Shown here: positions 1 through 7,446 of the stretch, in pieces
Numbering within the stretch: position 1 is the stretch's first letter
Layout: each line of letters opens with the position of its first letter
Assembly: GCA_027451165.1 (NCBI GenBank)
Contig: DAIDJX010000008.1
Location: forward strand, 1-25,794
Length of the DNA stretch: 25,794 nt
Direction of reading: 5' to 3'
Origin: Prolixibacteraceae bacterium
Lineage (GTDB): Bacteria; Bacteroidota; Bacteroidia; Bacteroidales; Prolixibacteraceae
Notes under the pieces: generated by a model
Database searches by the model: none
What the model was told of the DNA's origin: nothing
What the model saw: only the letters and a program-made list of their open reading frames with translations
Translations under genes and position numbers: made by a program

Positions 1-558
1 TATGAATGGGGCAAAGGAAATATCCGGTTTCTTATCCCGGGTAAAAACATAACCACAGTCCAGATACAAATCGCTGAAAAAAGTATCGTCTGAAAAAAAA
101 GGTAAATATTGAGGTTTAGTTTTTTGCCAACTCTGACTATCGGGAAATTCACCAATTATTTTGATGATTTTACCCCAAAAAACTCCTGCGGTAATATATT
201 GTAAATTACCATTGTTAAAACGGAAGACTTTTTTCAAGCAAAGCGGAACACTTAATTCGTAAGAATTAAACCTATATTGACCATGATCGATGGTGTTGGA
301 AGAAAACCGGCCCCATTGAAATGAAATTCCTGTTTCAGCGCGAAGTTCAGAAAAAATTTCTCTGGAATAGATTATTTCCATCCCGGGACTTATCGCATAT
401 TTGAAATATCCGCTACGGGTACCTAAATCATCATCTTCACAGTTGATGAAATGGGAAAAGTTACCACCCAGAGTCAAATGATTTTTTGTTTCCTGCCCCG
501 AAACAGTCGGGCTAATGGTGATGAATAAGAAAAGGATTAACAAATGATCACTTTTCAT
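1..558 (-). CDS. Secreted outer-membrane beta-barrel-like protein, partial (3' end beyond window)
   Basis: An open frame of 186 codons runs on the minus strand from an ATG at 558-556 to the window edge without a stop, so the C-terminus is missing. The protein starts with a typical signal peptide (MKSDHLLILFLFITISPTVSG, ending near residue 21). What follows alternates short amphipathic strands with aromatic residues, for example LTLGGNFSHF, FKYAISPGMEI and YELSVPLCLKKVF. This resembles the 8-10 stranded PorT-like or general outer-membrane barrels common in Bacteroidota, but I cannot name the family firmly. It lies downstream of the ABC operon on the same strand, 138 nt after the ATPase stop, and is probably a separate unit. 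I saw no clear -7 element upstream. Confidence 0.7.
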   Translation of the reverse strand, partial: MKSDHLLILFLFITISPTVSGQETKNHLTLGGNFSHFINCEDDDLGTRSGYFKYAISPGMEIIYSREIFSELRAETGISFQWGRFSSNTIDHGQYRFNSYELSVPLCLKKVFRFNNGNLQYITAGVFWGKIIKIIGEFPDSQSWQKTKPQYLPFFSDDTFFSDLYLDCGYVFTRDKKPDISFAPFI

Positions 559-696
559 GGTCGGGAATTTGATTTGACAATTTCAACCACGAATTAGATA
601 AATTTCAACCAATTAAAAGATGAGTAAAATCATACTTTTGACATTTGGCGCTTCTCATGGTTGTTGGTGGGAATACATTTAATATAAAACCGGAAG

Positions 697-1623
697 TTAT
701 TTCCTCTCATTTTTCAGATCCTCCATCAACATCCCCAGCTTATTCACATATTCTGTGAATTCATGGGAATACCTGACCTCATCCTCTCTGTGGGCAGGCA
801 GGTCGATCTTAAAATGGTGCCTGATGGATGCCGGTCCGGAATCAAGAATGTAAATATCGGAGGACAAAAAGACCGCTTCACTTTCCGAATGTGTAACAAA
901 GACAACGGTCGGATCAAGTTTCGCATTTTCAAAAATGGAGCGCAGGAAAAGCTGGATTTGTTTCCGAGTGACCGTATCAAGGGCGCCGAAAGGTTCATCC
1001 ATCAGCAGAATCTGCGGGTTAACCACCAGGTTGCGGGCGATGGCCACCCTTTGCAGCTGACCCCCTGATAGAATCGGGTATTTTGCCCACTTCTTCTCGT
1101 GTCCGTCAAGTCCCACAATTTTGATCATCTCCATGGCCCTGTCGTTGGCCTCCTCTTTCGGGATTCCTTTCAGGATCAGCGGTAAGGCCACATTCTGGAG
1201 TACGGTTTTCCATTCAAAAGAGGTGTATTGCTGAAACACCATCGGAATGCGGTCCTGATCGTTCCGTTTTTTACCATAGATGTATACTTCTCCGGAAGTA
1301 GGCTTTTGCAATCCTGAAATATACCTGAGCAGGGTCGATTTTCCGCAACCCGACTTTCCCATGATGGTAATGAATTGCCCCTGTTCTTTAATATCTTTTA
1401 TGTCGAGGTTGAAATCCTTAAAAACCACATTCCGGTTGCCATGGTCTTCGTACACCTGATTGATGTTGACCATATTGATGATATCTCCCGGCTGAACTGC
1501 CTGGGGAGTTTCTGTCTTATTATCTGTATCTGCCGGAGTTGCAGCTTCAATATCCTTATTGGTTTCTACCGGTTCGGGAATTTCGGGATCTTCCTGTTTT
1601 TGCCAAATATTCTTCTTCATCAT
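697..1623 (-). CDS. ABC transporter ATP-binding protein (NitT/TauT/SsuB-like)
   Basis: The 308-residue protein has a complete ABC ATPase core: Walker A GKSGCGKS (about residues 89-96), a Q-loop (VFQQYTSFEW), the signature LSGGQLQRVAIARN, Walker B ILLMDEPFGALD and the switch histidine in FVTHSESEA. Sequence and partner permease place it with the nitrate/taurine/sulfonate-type importers. It should hydrolyse ATP on the cytoplasmic face of the permease encoded upstream. About 45 residues before the core (acidic and proline-rich, including EDPEIPEPVE) are not part of the usual domain and may be a disordered linker. The start ATG overlaps the permease stop by one base (TGATG), so the two are translationally coupled; a second ATG follows immediately. 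It is the last gene of the five-gene operon. The substrate cannot be read from the ATPase. Confidence 0.93.
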   Translation of the reverse strand: MMKKNIWQKQEDPEIPEPVETNKDIEAATPADTDNKTETPQAVQPGDIINMVNINQVYEDHGNRNVVFKDFNLDIKDIKEQGQFITIMGKSGCGKSTLLRYISGLQKPTSGEVYIYGKKRNDQDRIPMVFQQYTSFEWKTVLQNVALPLILKGIPKEEANDRAMEMIKIVGLDGHEKKWAKYPILSGGQLQRVAIARNLVVNPQILLMDEPFGALDTVTRKQIQLFLRSIFENAKLDPTVVFVTHSESEAVFLSSDIYILDSGPASIRHHFKIDLPAHREDEVRYSHEFTEYVNKLGMLMEDLKNERK

Positions 1624-2435
1624 CAGGCATATTTAAATTTGAATAACTTTTTATCGAGCATTTTCAGCAGCTTATCCTGGACAAAGCCGATAAAAATGAT
1701 CAGCAGCAGAACGGCATACAGGTTTTTGTAATTGGATCCGCGCTGGGTAGCGGCAAAGATCATGGCGCCCAAACCGCCCTGGGCGTTGACCATTTCAGCG
1801 ATGACAATGTAAGTCCAGCTGACGGCCACCAGGTTGATCACATCCATAGAGAAGCGACTGATGACCGACGGAAAATAGAAGTGCTTCAGGGTCATCCAGG
1901 GACTGGCGTTCAGGGTCCACATGGTTTGTTTGAGCGCTTTCAGGTGGTCGTCGGTTTCAATGTCGCGGATGCGCTGGGTTATGGCCGGTAACAGGTACAC
2001 GAAAATACCGAAGGCGAGGAATTCCACCTTCACACCCAGACCAAGACCGAAGAAGGCCATGAAAATGCCGGTAGTTGCCGGAAGCGGGGTAAAACGGACC
2101 GCTTCAATCTGGGTGCTGACCAGGTGCCTGAAGAAAGGGATCAATCCCACCAGGAAGCCCAGCGGTATGGCAATAGCCATCGCCTGAAGATAACCTCCGA
2201 GGTTGATGAAGATGGAATACCCGGTATTGTACAGCAGATTTTGTTCCACAAAAAGGGTTTTGTAACTTTTCAGCACATCAAAGGGTGAAGGGAGTATGGC
2301 CGGGCTTACCCACCCCATCGTGGGAAGCAGCCACCAAAAGAAAAGGAGGAGCACCCAACCCAGAATACTGACGGCCATCGCCGTTTTACGGTCTACCTCG
2401 CCGGCAAACCGGAAGAGTTTTTTTAGTATTTCCAT
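1623..2435 (-). CDS. ABC transporter permease (NitT/TauT-type, BPD_transp_1)
   Basis: This is a 270-residue inner-membrane permease with about six hydrophobic segments. Its cytoplasmic coupling loop is the EAA-type KALKQTMWTLNASPWMT followed by LKHFYFPSVI, where family members usually have EAA...GAS...F..V.LP. It would form the channel dimer energised by the ATPase encoded next. I chose the ATG at 2435-2433 (MEILKKLF). The longer frame starting at 2456 needs a TTG and adds only seven residues. The 3' end overlaps the ATPase start by one base. Upstream, 157 nt separate it from the binding protein, an unusually large gap inside this operon, and the gap holds an inverted repeat. The family assignment is firm; the transported compound is unknown. 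Confidence 0.9.
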   Translation of the reverse strand: MEILKKLFRFAGEVDRKTAMAVSILGWVLLLFFWWLLPTMGWVSPAILPSPFDVLKSYKTLFVEQNLLYNTGYSIFINLGGYLQAMAIAIPLGFLVGLIPFFRHLVSTQIEAVRFTPLPATTGIFMAFFGLGLGVKVEFLAFGIFVYLLPAITQRIRDIETDDHLKALKQTMWTLNASPWMTLKHFYFPSVISRFSMDVINLVAVSWTYIVIAEMVNAQGGLGAMIFAATQRGSNYKNLYAVLLLIIFIGFVQDKLLKMLDKKLFKFKYA

Positions 2436-2488
2436 TAGACAAATTTTCAGATTCAAATTTTAACATTAATCCTGTAAAAAATGATTAA

Positions 2489-2554
2489 GTCATGCCGAAC
2501 TTGTTTCGGCATCTCATTCATCGGCATGAGATCCTGAAACAAGTTCAGGATGAC
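2489..2554. repeat. Pair of inverted REP-like palindromes inside the ABC operon
   Basis: Two related copies of a roughly 28-nt palindromic unit lie head to head. Left: core CCGAACTTGTTTCGG, about 2489-2515. Right, on the other strand: core CCTGAACTTGTTTCAGG, about 2526-2554. Each can fold alone, and the pair can also form one long stem. Units of this GTCAT-CTGAAC-TTG-TTTCAG kind are typical Bacteroidota intergenic repeats. The pair occupies the gap between the binding-protein and permease genes, so its RNA hairpin could stabilise or attenuate the transcript between them. Confidence 0.8.
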
Positions 2555-2592
2555 TTTTCACGTTAGAATTCTCTTTAAAAACAAGAATAAAA

Positions 2593-4146
2593 TTATTTCC
2601 CCAGCAATTGGAATTCGGTCCGGCGATTGGCGGCCCGGCCTTCTTCCGTGTTGTTGGTGGCTACAGGTTTGTCAGGTCCGTTCCCCACTATCACAAAGCG
2701 GTTGGGATCAAAATTATAGGATTTTACGAGGTAATCGGCTACCGATTTTGCGCGTTTGCGTGATAATTCACGGTTCATGTCAGCAGATCCCACATTGTCT
2801 GTATTTCCTTCGATGCGGACCCTCATTCCTGCAAATTCTACTGCCAGTGACCCCAGTTGGTTTTCGATTTTGTCTTTCATTTCCGGGGTAAGTGCCCAGG
2901 ATCCGGTGGCAAAATTGATGATGATCGGTTTGGTGGCAACAGCGGCTGCCGCCTGTTCCTGAGCACCGGGAGCGTCGAACCTGATCTGTTCTTCCCCGGC
3001 ATGGGCCGGGCCGGTCAGGTCGGTGATGGCTTGAACGATGCCCGGATAAGAGGCTTCAGCCCAGGGGACAATATTGTTCATGTTGTTGCCATAGCCGTTT
3101 TTATATACCCGGGCCATTTTAGTGTACAATTGCTGACCTGTTAAACCGGTGTAATCGGTGCTTAGTCCGAAGAAATTGATGTTATCGCCATAGGTGGCAA
3201 AGTGGATTTTCTTCATACCATCCAGGATTACGGAAACATCATCCGGAACCTGGAAGGCGGTTTTATAAGTTGCGGCAGCTTTGGCCATTTTTGCCGGATT
3301 GGTCATTTCTGCATTGGCTACCAGCCATGCCTTTGAAAGCTTAATGAAGAGATCTTTCTTTTTCTCCAGCACTTCTTTCCGGGCAACAAACCCATCCATA
3401 ATGATATTCGGGAGCAGTTCGGTGCTGGTGAGCACTTTGGCTGCCCTCGATTTCAGGCACTCTTCATCGTCAGGCGACCATACCACGGTGGCATCGGCAT
3501 TGCCGGTGATGAAGGCATTTTTGGCGGCAAAGGGATCGGCCATGGGCAGAATCTGAACATCTTTTTCGGTCAGACCACCAGCTTCAAGGGTGGCATGCAA
3601 CAGGGTATTGCTGGGCCATCCCAGGGCGCAGGCGATTTTCTTTCCCTTCAGGTCATTGACCGACTGGATGGATTCATCCACAATAAAGACATCTGCTCCA
3701 CGGGAGTCGTCAATTTTAAGAAACTGAACCACACCCATCTGGGCCAGGTCGCCCGAGCGATCCATGCTGATGGGCGTAATATCGGTGGTGGTAAAGATAA
3801 AATCCAGCAAACCATTTTTGAGTGCGTCGTTCAGTTTCTGCATATCGTCCATCCTGACGGCTTCAAAGGTAAGGCCGAATTCGGTGTACATCCTGGAGTT
3901 CTTGTTAGGGGCAGCGCCTCCGTTCATGTCAATTCCGGGGGCAAAACCCACGAAGTTGTTGAAACCGGCCCGCAAGTCAGGTCTGTCGCTCTTTGTGGCC
4001 CCTTTGATGTACGGATAGCCGAAATAAACTCCGGCTCCGATGGCGGCCAATAAAAGGATCAGCACAATCAGCTGAAATCCGAAAGTCCATTTTTTGGGAA
4101 ATCCGGGGATGGAGGGTCCGGCGTGGTCTTGGTATTCAGTTGCCAT
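2593..4146 (-). CDS. Membrane-anchored ABC solute-binding protein fused to an OmpA peptidoglycan-binding domain
   Basis: The 517-residue protein has three parts. First, a short cytoplasmic head and one transmembrane helix (about residues 24-48, FGFQLIVLILLLAAIGAGVY). Second, a periplasmic-binding-protein fold of the NMT1/phosphonate/nitrate type (about 60-375), with KLNDALKNGLLDFIF, SVNDLKGKKIACALG and NADATVVWSPDDEECL. Third, after an alanine-rich linker, an OmpA-like domain (about 405-515) with IEGNTDNVGSADMNRELS and RKRAKSVADYL, the conserved region whose Asp and Arg hold the diaminopimelate of peptidoglycan. No lipobox is present. I infer that it sits in the inner membrane, presents its ligand site in the periplasm and grips the cell wall. 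It lies between the coiled-coil genes (33 nt upstream) and the permease and ATPase genes. Similar fusions are annotated in Bacteroidota as phosphate-type binding protein/OmpA; phosphate itself is unproven. Confidence 0.88.
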   Translation of the reverse strand: MATEYQDHAGPSIPGFPKKWTFGFQLIVLILLLAAIGAGVYFGYPYIKGATKSDRPDLRAGFNNFVGFAPGIDMNGGAAPNKNSRMYTEFGLTFEAVRMDDMQKLNDALKNGLLDFIFTTTDITPISMDRSGDLAQMGVVQFLKIDDSRGADVFIVDESIQSVNDLKGKKIACALGWPSNTLLHATLEAGGLTEKDVQILPMADPFAAKNAFITGNADATVVWSPDDEECLKSRAAKVLTSTELLPNIIMDGFVARKEVLEKKKDLFIKLSKAWLVANAEMTNPAKMAKAAATYKTAFQVPDDVSVILDGMKKIHFATYGDNINFFGLSTDYTGLTGQQLYTKMARVYKNGYGNNMNNIVPWAEASYPGIVQAITDLTGPAHAGEEQIRFDAPGAQEQAAAAVATKPIIINFATGSWALTPEMKDKIENQLGSLAVEFAGMRVRIEGNTDNVGSADMNRELSRKRAKSVADYLVKSYNFDPNRFVIVGNGPDKPVATNNTEEGRAANRRTEFQLLGK

Positions 4147-4179
4147 TTTATTCTGTTTTTATGGTTTTCAATGAATTGG

Positions 4180-5301
4180 TTAGAAAATATCACCCAATGG
4201 GCCGGCAGCGTTTTTTTCTTCGCGGGTCAGCTTATGGTTGGGGTTGGAGATTTTGTTCGGATCAGGAATGTCTAATTGACCTGCATCCAGCTTGTTGCCG
4301 ATAGCCAACAATTTTTCGTAGGCTTCGTCGCTGTCAAAGTTGAAGGCAGTGGTATTCCTCTCCAGATCTTCAAGGTTTTGAGCGGTCATGGCCAGATCTT
4401 CGGAAATCCTTCCGGCTACAAATTCCAGGGCATATTCCAGTTTCCAGTTCTGACCTCCGGGGCCGAGGATTTCCTTCAGAATGGCGGTAGCGCCACGGGA
4501 GGCAGCAGCCATTTCCCAGTCTTTTTTCATGATGCTGATGCTTTCCTCAAAGTCTTTGATTTTATTCTCAAGAAGGGTTGCACCAATGGCCAGTTTACGG
4601 TCGAGGTTGGCAAAAATATTGGAACGTGCTGCGTATTTTGTGGTCCATTCAATGTTCTTCTCCAGGGTGGTATTCATACGGGTACCCGCAGAGGTCGCGT
4701 TGATGAATTGTTGCTGCAGTTCGACATAGTCATCCGTTTCCTTGAAGGCTTCCCCTTTTTCGGCTAACAGTTTTTCCATTTGAGCCTTGATCTCACCGGC
4801 TTTTTTCGTCTGCCGCTGAACCTCTTCCCTCGACTGTTCGGCTACCTGACGGGTTTCGTTTGACATTTGTTCGAAATCGTTTCGCAATTGTTTGATTTTA
4901 GCCTTATGCCGCAGGAAAAGATCATGTGTTTCCCACATCTTTTGCTTTTGTTCGTCCAGTTCATCGAAAGGATTCCAGCGGATGATCTGTTTGTGGAACC
5001 ACCGGACAATCCTCCGGAAAAGCTTGAAAATACCGGGAAGCAACATGATCAGCAAGACCACGGCCAAAACGGCTACGACCGCTGAAATAAGCGGACTTAA
5101 AACAGCAAAAACTGCCGGAATAACCCATTTGACGGTTCCATAACCGATTACACCAAGCAGAATGAGGGCGATCAATGCGCCAATAGGTTGTTCTCCCTTG
5201 CGCCATTTCCCCAATTGTTCTTTTCCTTTCTCCGCCAGTTTGGCATCATCGAAATACTTCATGATGGGTAACTGGGTCACTGTTTTCGTTTCTGTTTGCA
5301 T
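4180..5301 (-). CDS. Membrane protein with long cytoplasmic coiled coil, unknown function
   Basis: I do not recognise a named family. The 373-residue protein opens with about 38 soluble residues, then two close hydrophobic stretches (about 40-57 and 62-90). A basic, tryptophan-rich stretch follows (FKLFRRIVRWFHKQIIRW), then a long charged helix-rich region (about 112-300) with coiled-coil character, including KIKQLRNDFEQMSNETRQVA and the glutamine/glutamate-rich SREEVQRQTKKAGEIKAQM. The C-terminus is polar and proline-bearing (LDIPDPNKISNPNHKLTREE). The positive residues after the hydrophobic region suggest the coiled coil is cytoplasmic. It starts at the ATG at 5301, 22 nt after the preceding gene and 33 nt before the binding-protein gene, so co-transcription is likely. 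A scaffold or regulator of the ABC complex is only an inference. Confidence 0.75.
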   Translation of the reverse strand: MQTETKTVTQLPIMKYFDDAKLAEKGKEQLGKWRKGEQPIGALIALILLGVIGYGTVKWVIPAVFAVLSPLISAVVAVLAVVLLIMLLPGIFKLFRRIVRWFHKQIIRWNPFDELDEQKQKMWETHDLFLRHKAKIKQLRNDFEQMSNETRQVAEQSREEVQRQTKKAGEIKAQMEKLLAEKGEAFKETDDYVELQQQFINATSAGTRMNTTLEKNIEWTTKYAARSNIFANLDRKLAIGATLLENKIKDFEESISIMKKDWEMAAASRGATAILKEILGPGGQNWKLEYALEFVAGRISEDLAMTAQNLEDLERNTTAFNFDSDEAYEKLLAIGNKLDAGQLDIPDPNKISNPNHKLTREEKNAAGPLGDIF

Positions 5302-5323
5302 TTTATGAGATTTTGTTGATTGA

Positions 5324-6031
5324 TTACAGATTGGTTTTTATTCCTGCTTCAATGTCCACAATACTGACAAGTACCTGCTCCTTTGCATTGCGGATGGCAT
5401 TGATTTTTCTTTCGATATCGATGAACTGGCTGGCATACTTCTGGTCAATGGCCATCAGCTGATTGTTCATGCTCAGCTCCTGGTTCTGTAATTCCTGAAT
5501 TTGCCGGGTCAGTTGCTGAATTTTAACGCTCATCTCTTTCAGGCTGGCATCCAGGTTAGTGCGTTCCGTGTTTTTTTCCACTTCCAGGCCCTGCTTTTTG
5601 GATTCTCCTTTGGCAATTTCCCCTTCAGCCGTTTTCTGCACCAGATCCTTGTAATACATGGCGCTTTGCAGCAATTTGGATGGTGTAAGCGTTTTGTCAA
5701 TTTTCTGGGCAATCCGGAAAACAGTTTTATAAACTTCAGGCCCCGGATTTTGCTTTTCTTCAAAAAGTGATTCTGTAAATTCCAGAAAATCAAATCCCGG
5801 TTGATTGTTCTGATTGATCAGGTTTTGAAGCCGTTGCACAAAGTCTTCAACCAGCGATTGTTCCGGAATCCCACCCATAGGGCCTGCCGAAGGGGAAGTC
5901 ATAAAGGTCCCCTGCGGAGGAGGGGTATAGACGGGGGTTTCCTGAATTGGCGCAGCTGTTGCCCCAGCCGGTGTTTGCGCATCCCTGAAAAAAAGACTGC
6001 GGAAGCTGAACCCTTTATCTTTTTCTGCCAT
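5324..6031 (-). CDS. Cytoplasmic coiled-coil protein, unknown function, first gene of the ABC/OmpA operon
   Basis: I take the ATG at 6031-6029 (MAEKDKGFSFRSLFFRD), giving 235 residues; a longer open frame to 6130 adds 33 residues of unlikely composition. There is no signal peptide or membrane segment. Residues 1-60 are low-complexity, rich in Pro, Ala, Thr and Gly. Residues 60-140 form a compact helical domain (VEDFVQRLQNLINQ, PEVYKTVFRIAQKIDKTLTP). Residues 140-235 are a strong coiled coil (KEMSVKIQQLTRQIQELQNQ, then IDIERKINAIRNAKEQVL). It precedes the membrane coiled-coil gene by 22 nt. It may oligomerise and pair with that protein, but no family or activity can be assigned from sequence. 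Confidence 0.75.
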   Translation of the reverse strand: MAEKDKGFSFRSLFFRDAQTPAGATAAPIQETPVYTPPPQGTFMTSPSAGPMGGIPEQSLVEDFVQRLQNLINQNNQPGFDFLEFTESLFEEKQNPGPEVYKTVFRIAQKIDKTLTPSKLLQSAMYYKDLVQKTAEGEIAKGESKKQGLEVEKNTERTNLDASLKEMSVKIQQLTRQIQELQNQELSMNNQLMAIDQKYASQFIDIERKINAIRNAKEQVLVSIVDIEAGIKTNL

Positions 6032-6077
6032 AACCGAATACTTTGAGTGATTAGTTGCTGTTGATCTCGAATTATTA

Positions 6078-6085
6078 CAAAAATA
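6078..6085 (-). promoter_or_regulatory. Candidate -7 element for the ABC/OmpA operon
   Basis: On the minus strand this reads TATTTTTG, matching the Bacteroidetes -7 consensus TAnnTTTG, 46 nt upstream of the first gene's ATG at 6031. No convincing -33 TTG lies at the expected distance, so this is only a candidate. Confidence 0.4.
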
Positions 6086-6177
6086 ATGGTTTTCCATGGA
6101 TTTTACAGGCAGGACGGTCGTCCGTTCCAAGAAAATTATTCATCAGCAATGGAAAATCGGATTCAAAATCCACGGAG

Positions 6178-6209
6178 TTGTTTTACCAACGCAAATATTT
6201 CTAAATTTG
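6178..6209 (+). promoter_or_regulatory. Candidate Bacteroidetes-type promoter for the ROK gene
   Basis: TTG at 6178-6180 is followed after 21 nt by TAAATTTG at 6202-6209. This fits the Bacteroidetes sigma consensus of a -33 TTTG, 19-21 nt, then TAnnTTTG. It would give an mRNA leader of about 85 nt before the ATG at 6300. Confidence 0.55.
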
Positions 6210-6299
6210 TTCGTTTTCAAAAGGGGAACGGACTGATGCCGGCCTTAGTAAAAGCATTTAAACCATCATCAATAACTTTAAAACTAATAAGAATAAAAC

Positions 6300-7286
6300 A
6301 TGAACACAACGAAGAAAGTTGCCATTGGTGTTGATGTCGGAGGAACCAACACCGCCATCGGAGTAGTTGACCCGGAGGGGAATGTCATGATCAAGGACAA
6401 TATCCCAACAGCGACCCACGGTAATTTTGAAAAATTCATTGAAGATCTGGCCACGGCCATTCAGGGACAAATCGCTTCAGCGAAACTGCTGAACGAAAAC
6501 CTGGAGTTCCTGGGTGTAGGTATTGGCGCTCCCAACGGAAACTACTACAGTGGCACCATTGAATATGCTCCGAACCTTTCTTTCAAAGGCGTACTTCATT
6601 TTGTGAAGCTTATCCGCAATTATTTCCCGGAAATGCCGGCCCTGGCGCTTACCAATGACGCCAATGCTGCTGCCATCGGAGAAATGATTTATGGCGGCGC
6701 CCGTGACATGAAGAATTTTGTGATGTACACCCTGGGTACCGGTGTCGGAAGCGGAGTAGTGGTCAATGGTGACCTGGTATACGGACACGACGGTTTTGCC
6801 GGCGAATGCGGCCATACCACCCTGATTCCTGGCGGAAGGCTTTGTGGCTGCGGGGCGCTGGGGCACCTTGAAGCCTATTGTTCGGCTCCCGGTATGAAAA
6901 GAACCGCATTTGAACTGATGGTCCAGTACAATGCCACCGACAGCCTGCTGGCCAATAAATCATACAACGAACTCGATTCGAAAATGATTTACGATGCAGC
7001 CGTTGCAGGTGATTTTGTGGCCAAACTGGTGTTTGAAAAAACCGGTCATTGGCTGGGACAAGGTCTTGCTGATACCGTACATCACCTTAGCCCGGAAGCC
7101 ATTTTCCTCTTTGGCGGACCTACTGCTGCCGGTGACCTGATCTTCAAACCTACTATCGAAAGCATGGAGAAACACCTGCTCCCGATTTTCAAGAACAAAA
7201 TCAAAGTTCTGCCTTCACAGCTTAAACCCGGCGATGCAGCCATCGTGGGCGCCAGCGCGCTGGTCTGGCAGGAACTGAAAAAATAA
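6300..7286 (+). CDS. ROK-family protein (probable sugar kinase, glucokinase-like)
   Basis: The 328-residue protein has the ROK architecture: phosphate-binding loop DVGGTNTA (12-19), GIGAPNG (74-80), the catalytic aspartate in LTNDANAAA (D120), and the second phosphate motif TLGTGVGSG (144-152). The metal region runs from H172 through C182-x-C184 to HLEAYCS. It has no DNA-binding N-terminal domain, so it is an enzyme-type ROK rather than a repressor; it probably phosphorylates glucose or an amino sugar with ATP in the cytoplasm. In the usual ROK zinc site (His, then Cys-x-Cys-x4-Cys) the last cysteine is His189 here, which could still bind zinc. It is transcribed divergently from the ABC operon and followed by a large inverted repeat, so it is probably monocistronic. 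Confidence 0.92.
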   Translation: MNTTKKVAIGVDVGGTNTAIGVVDPEGNVMIKDNIPTATHGNFEKFIEDLATAIQGQIASAKLLNENLEFLGVGIGAPNGNYYSGTIEYAPNLSFKGVLHFVKLIRNYFPEMPALALTNDANAAAIGEMIYGGARDMKNFVMYTLGTGVGSGVVVNGDLVYGHDGFAGECGHTTLIPGGRLCGCGALGHLEAYCSAPGMKRTAFELMVQYNATDSLLANKSYNELDSKMIYDAAVAGDFVAKLVFEKTGHWLGQGLADTVHHLSPEAIFLFGGPTAAGDLIFKPTIESMEKHLLPIFKNKIKVLPSQLKPGDAAIVGASALVWQELKK

Positions 7287-7310
7287 ATCATTCAGGTTGT
7301 GTTTTAACCT

Positions 7311-7407
7311 CTGTGTAACCCTGTGATTCCCCTGTGTGACTCTGTGAAACTTTAATTTTTATTTTAGTTTCACAGGGTATCACAGCGTACGCACAGGGTA
7401 TCACTGA
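7311..7407. repeat. Helically phased inverted repeat downstream of the ROK gene
   Basis: CTGTG occurs at 7311, 7321, 7332 and 7342. Its complement CACAG occurs at 7371, 7381 and 7392, with a degenerate CACTG at 7402. The units are thus spaced 10-11 bp and inverted around about 7358. The centre forms a perfect 8-bp stem, GTGAAACT (7344-7351) with AGTTTCAC (7366-7373), around an AT-rich loop. It could act as a transcript-end hairpin between the ROK and peptidase genes; related CTCTGTG-type repeats are common intergenic elements in Bacteroidota. Confidence 0.7.
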
Positions 7408-7446
7408 GTTTATTACTTTAGGGGGTTGTTTTGGATAAGCCGGTCA

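Noticed and set aside
6032..6130. N-terminal extension of the first operon protein up to 6130
   Set aside because: The added 33 residues have unlikely composition and overlap the candidate promoter; the ATG at 6031 gives a sensible start.
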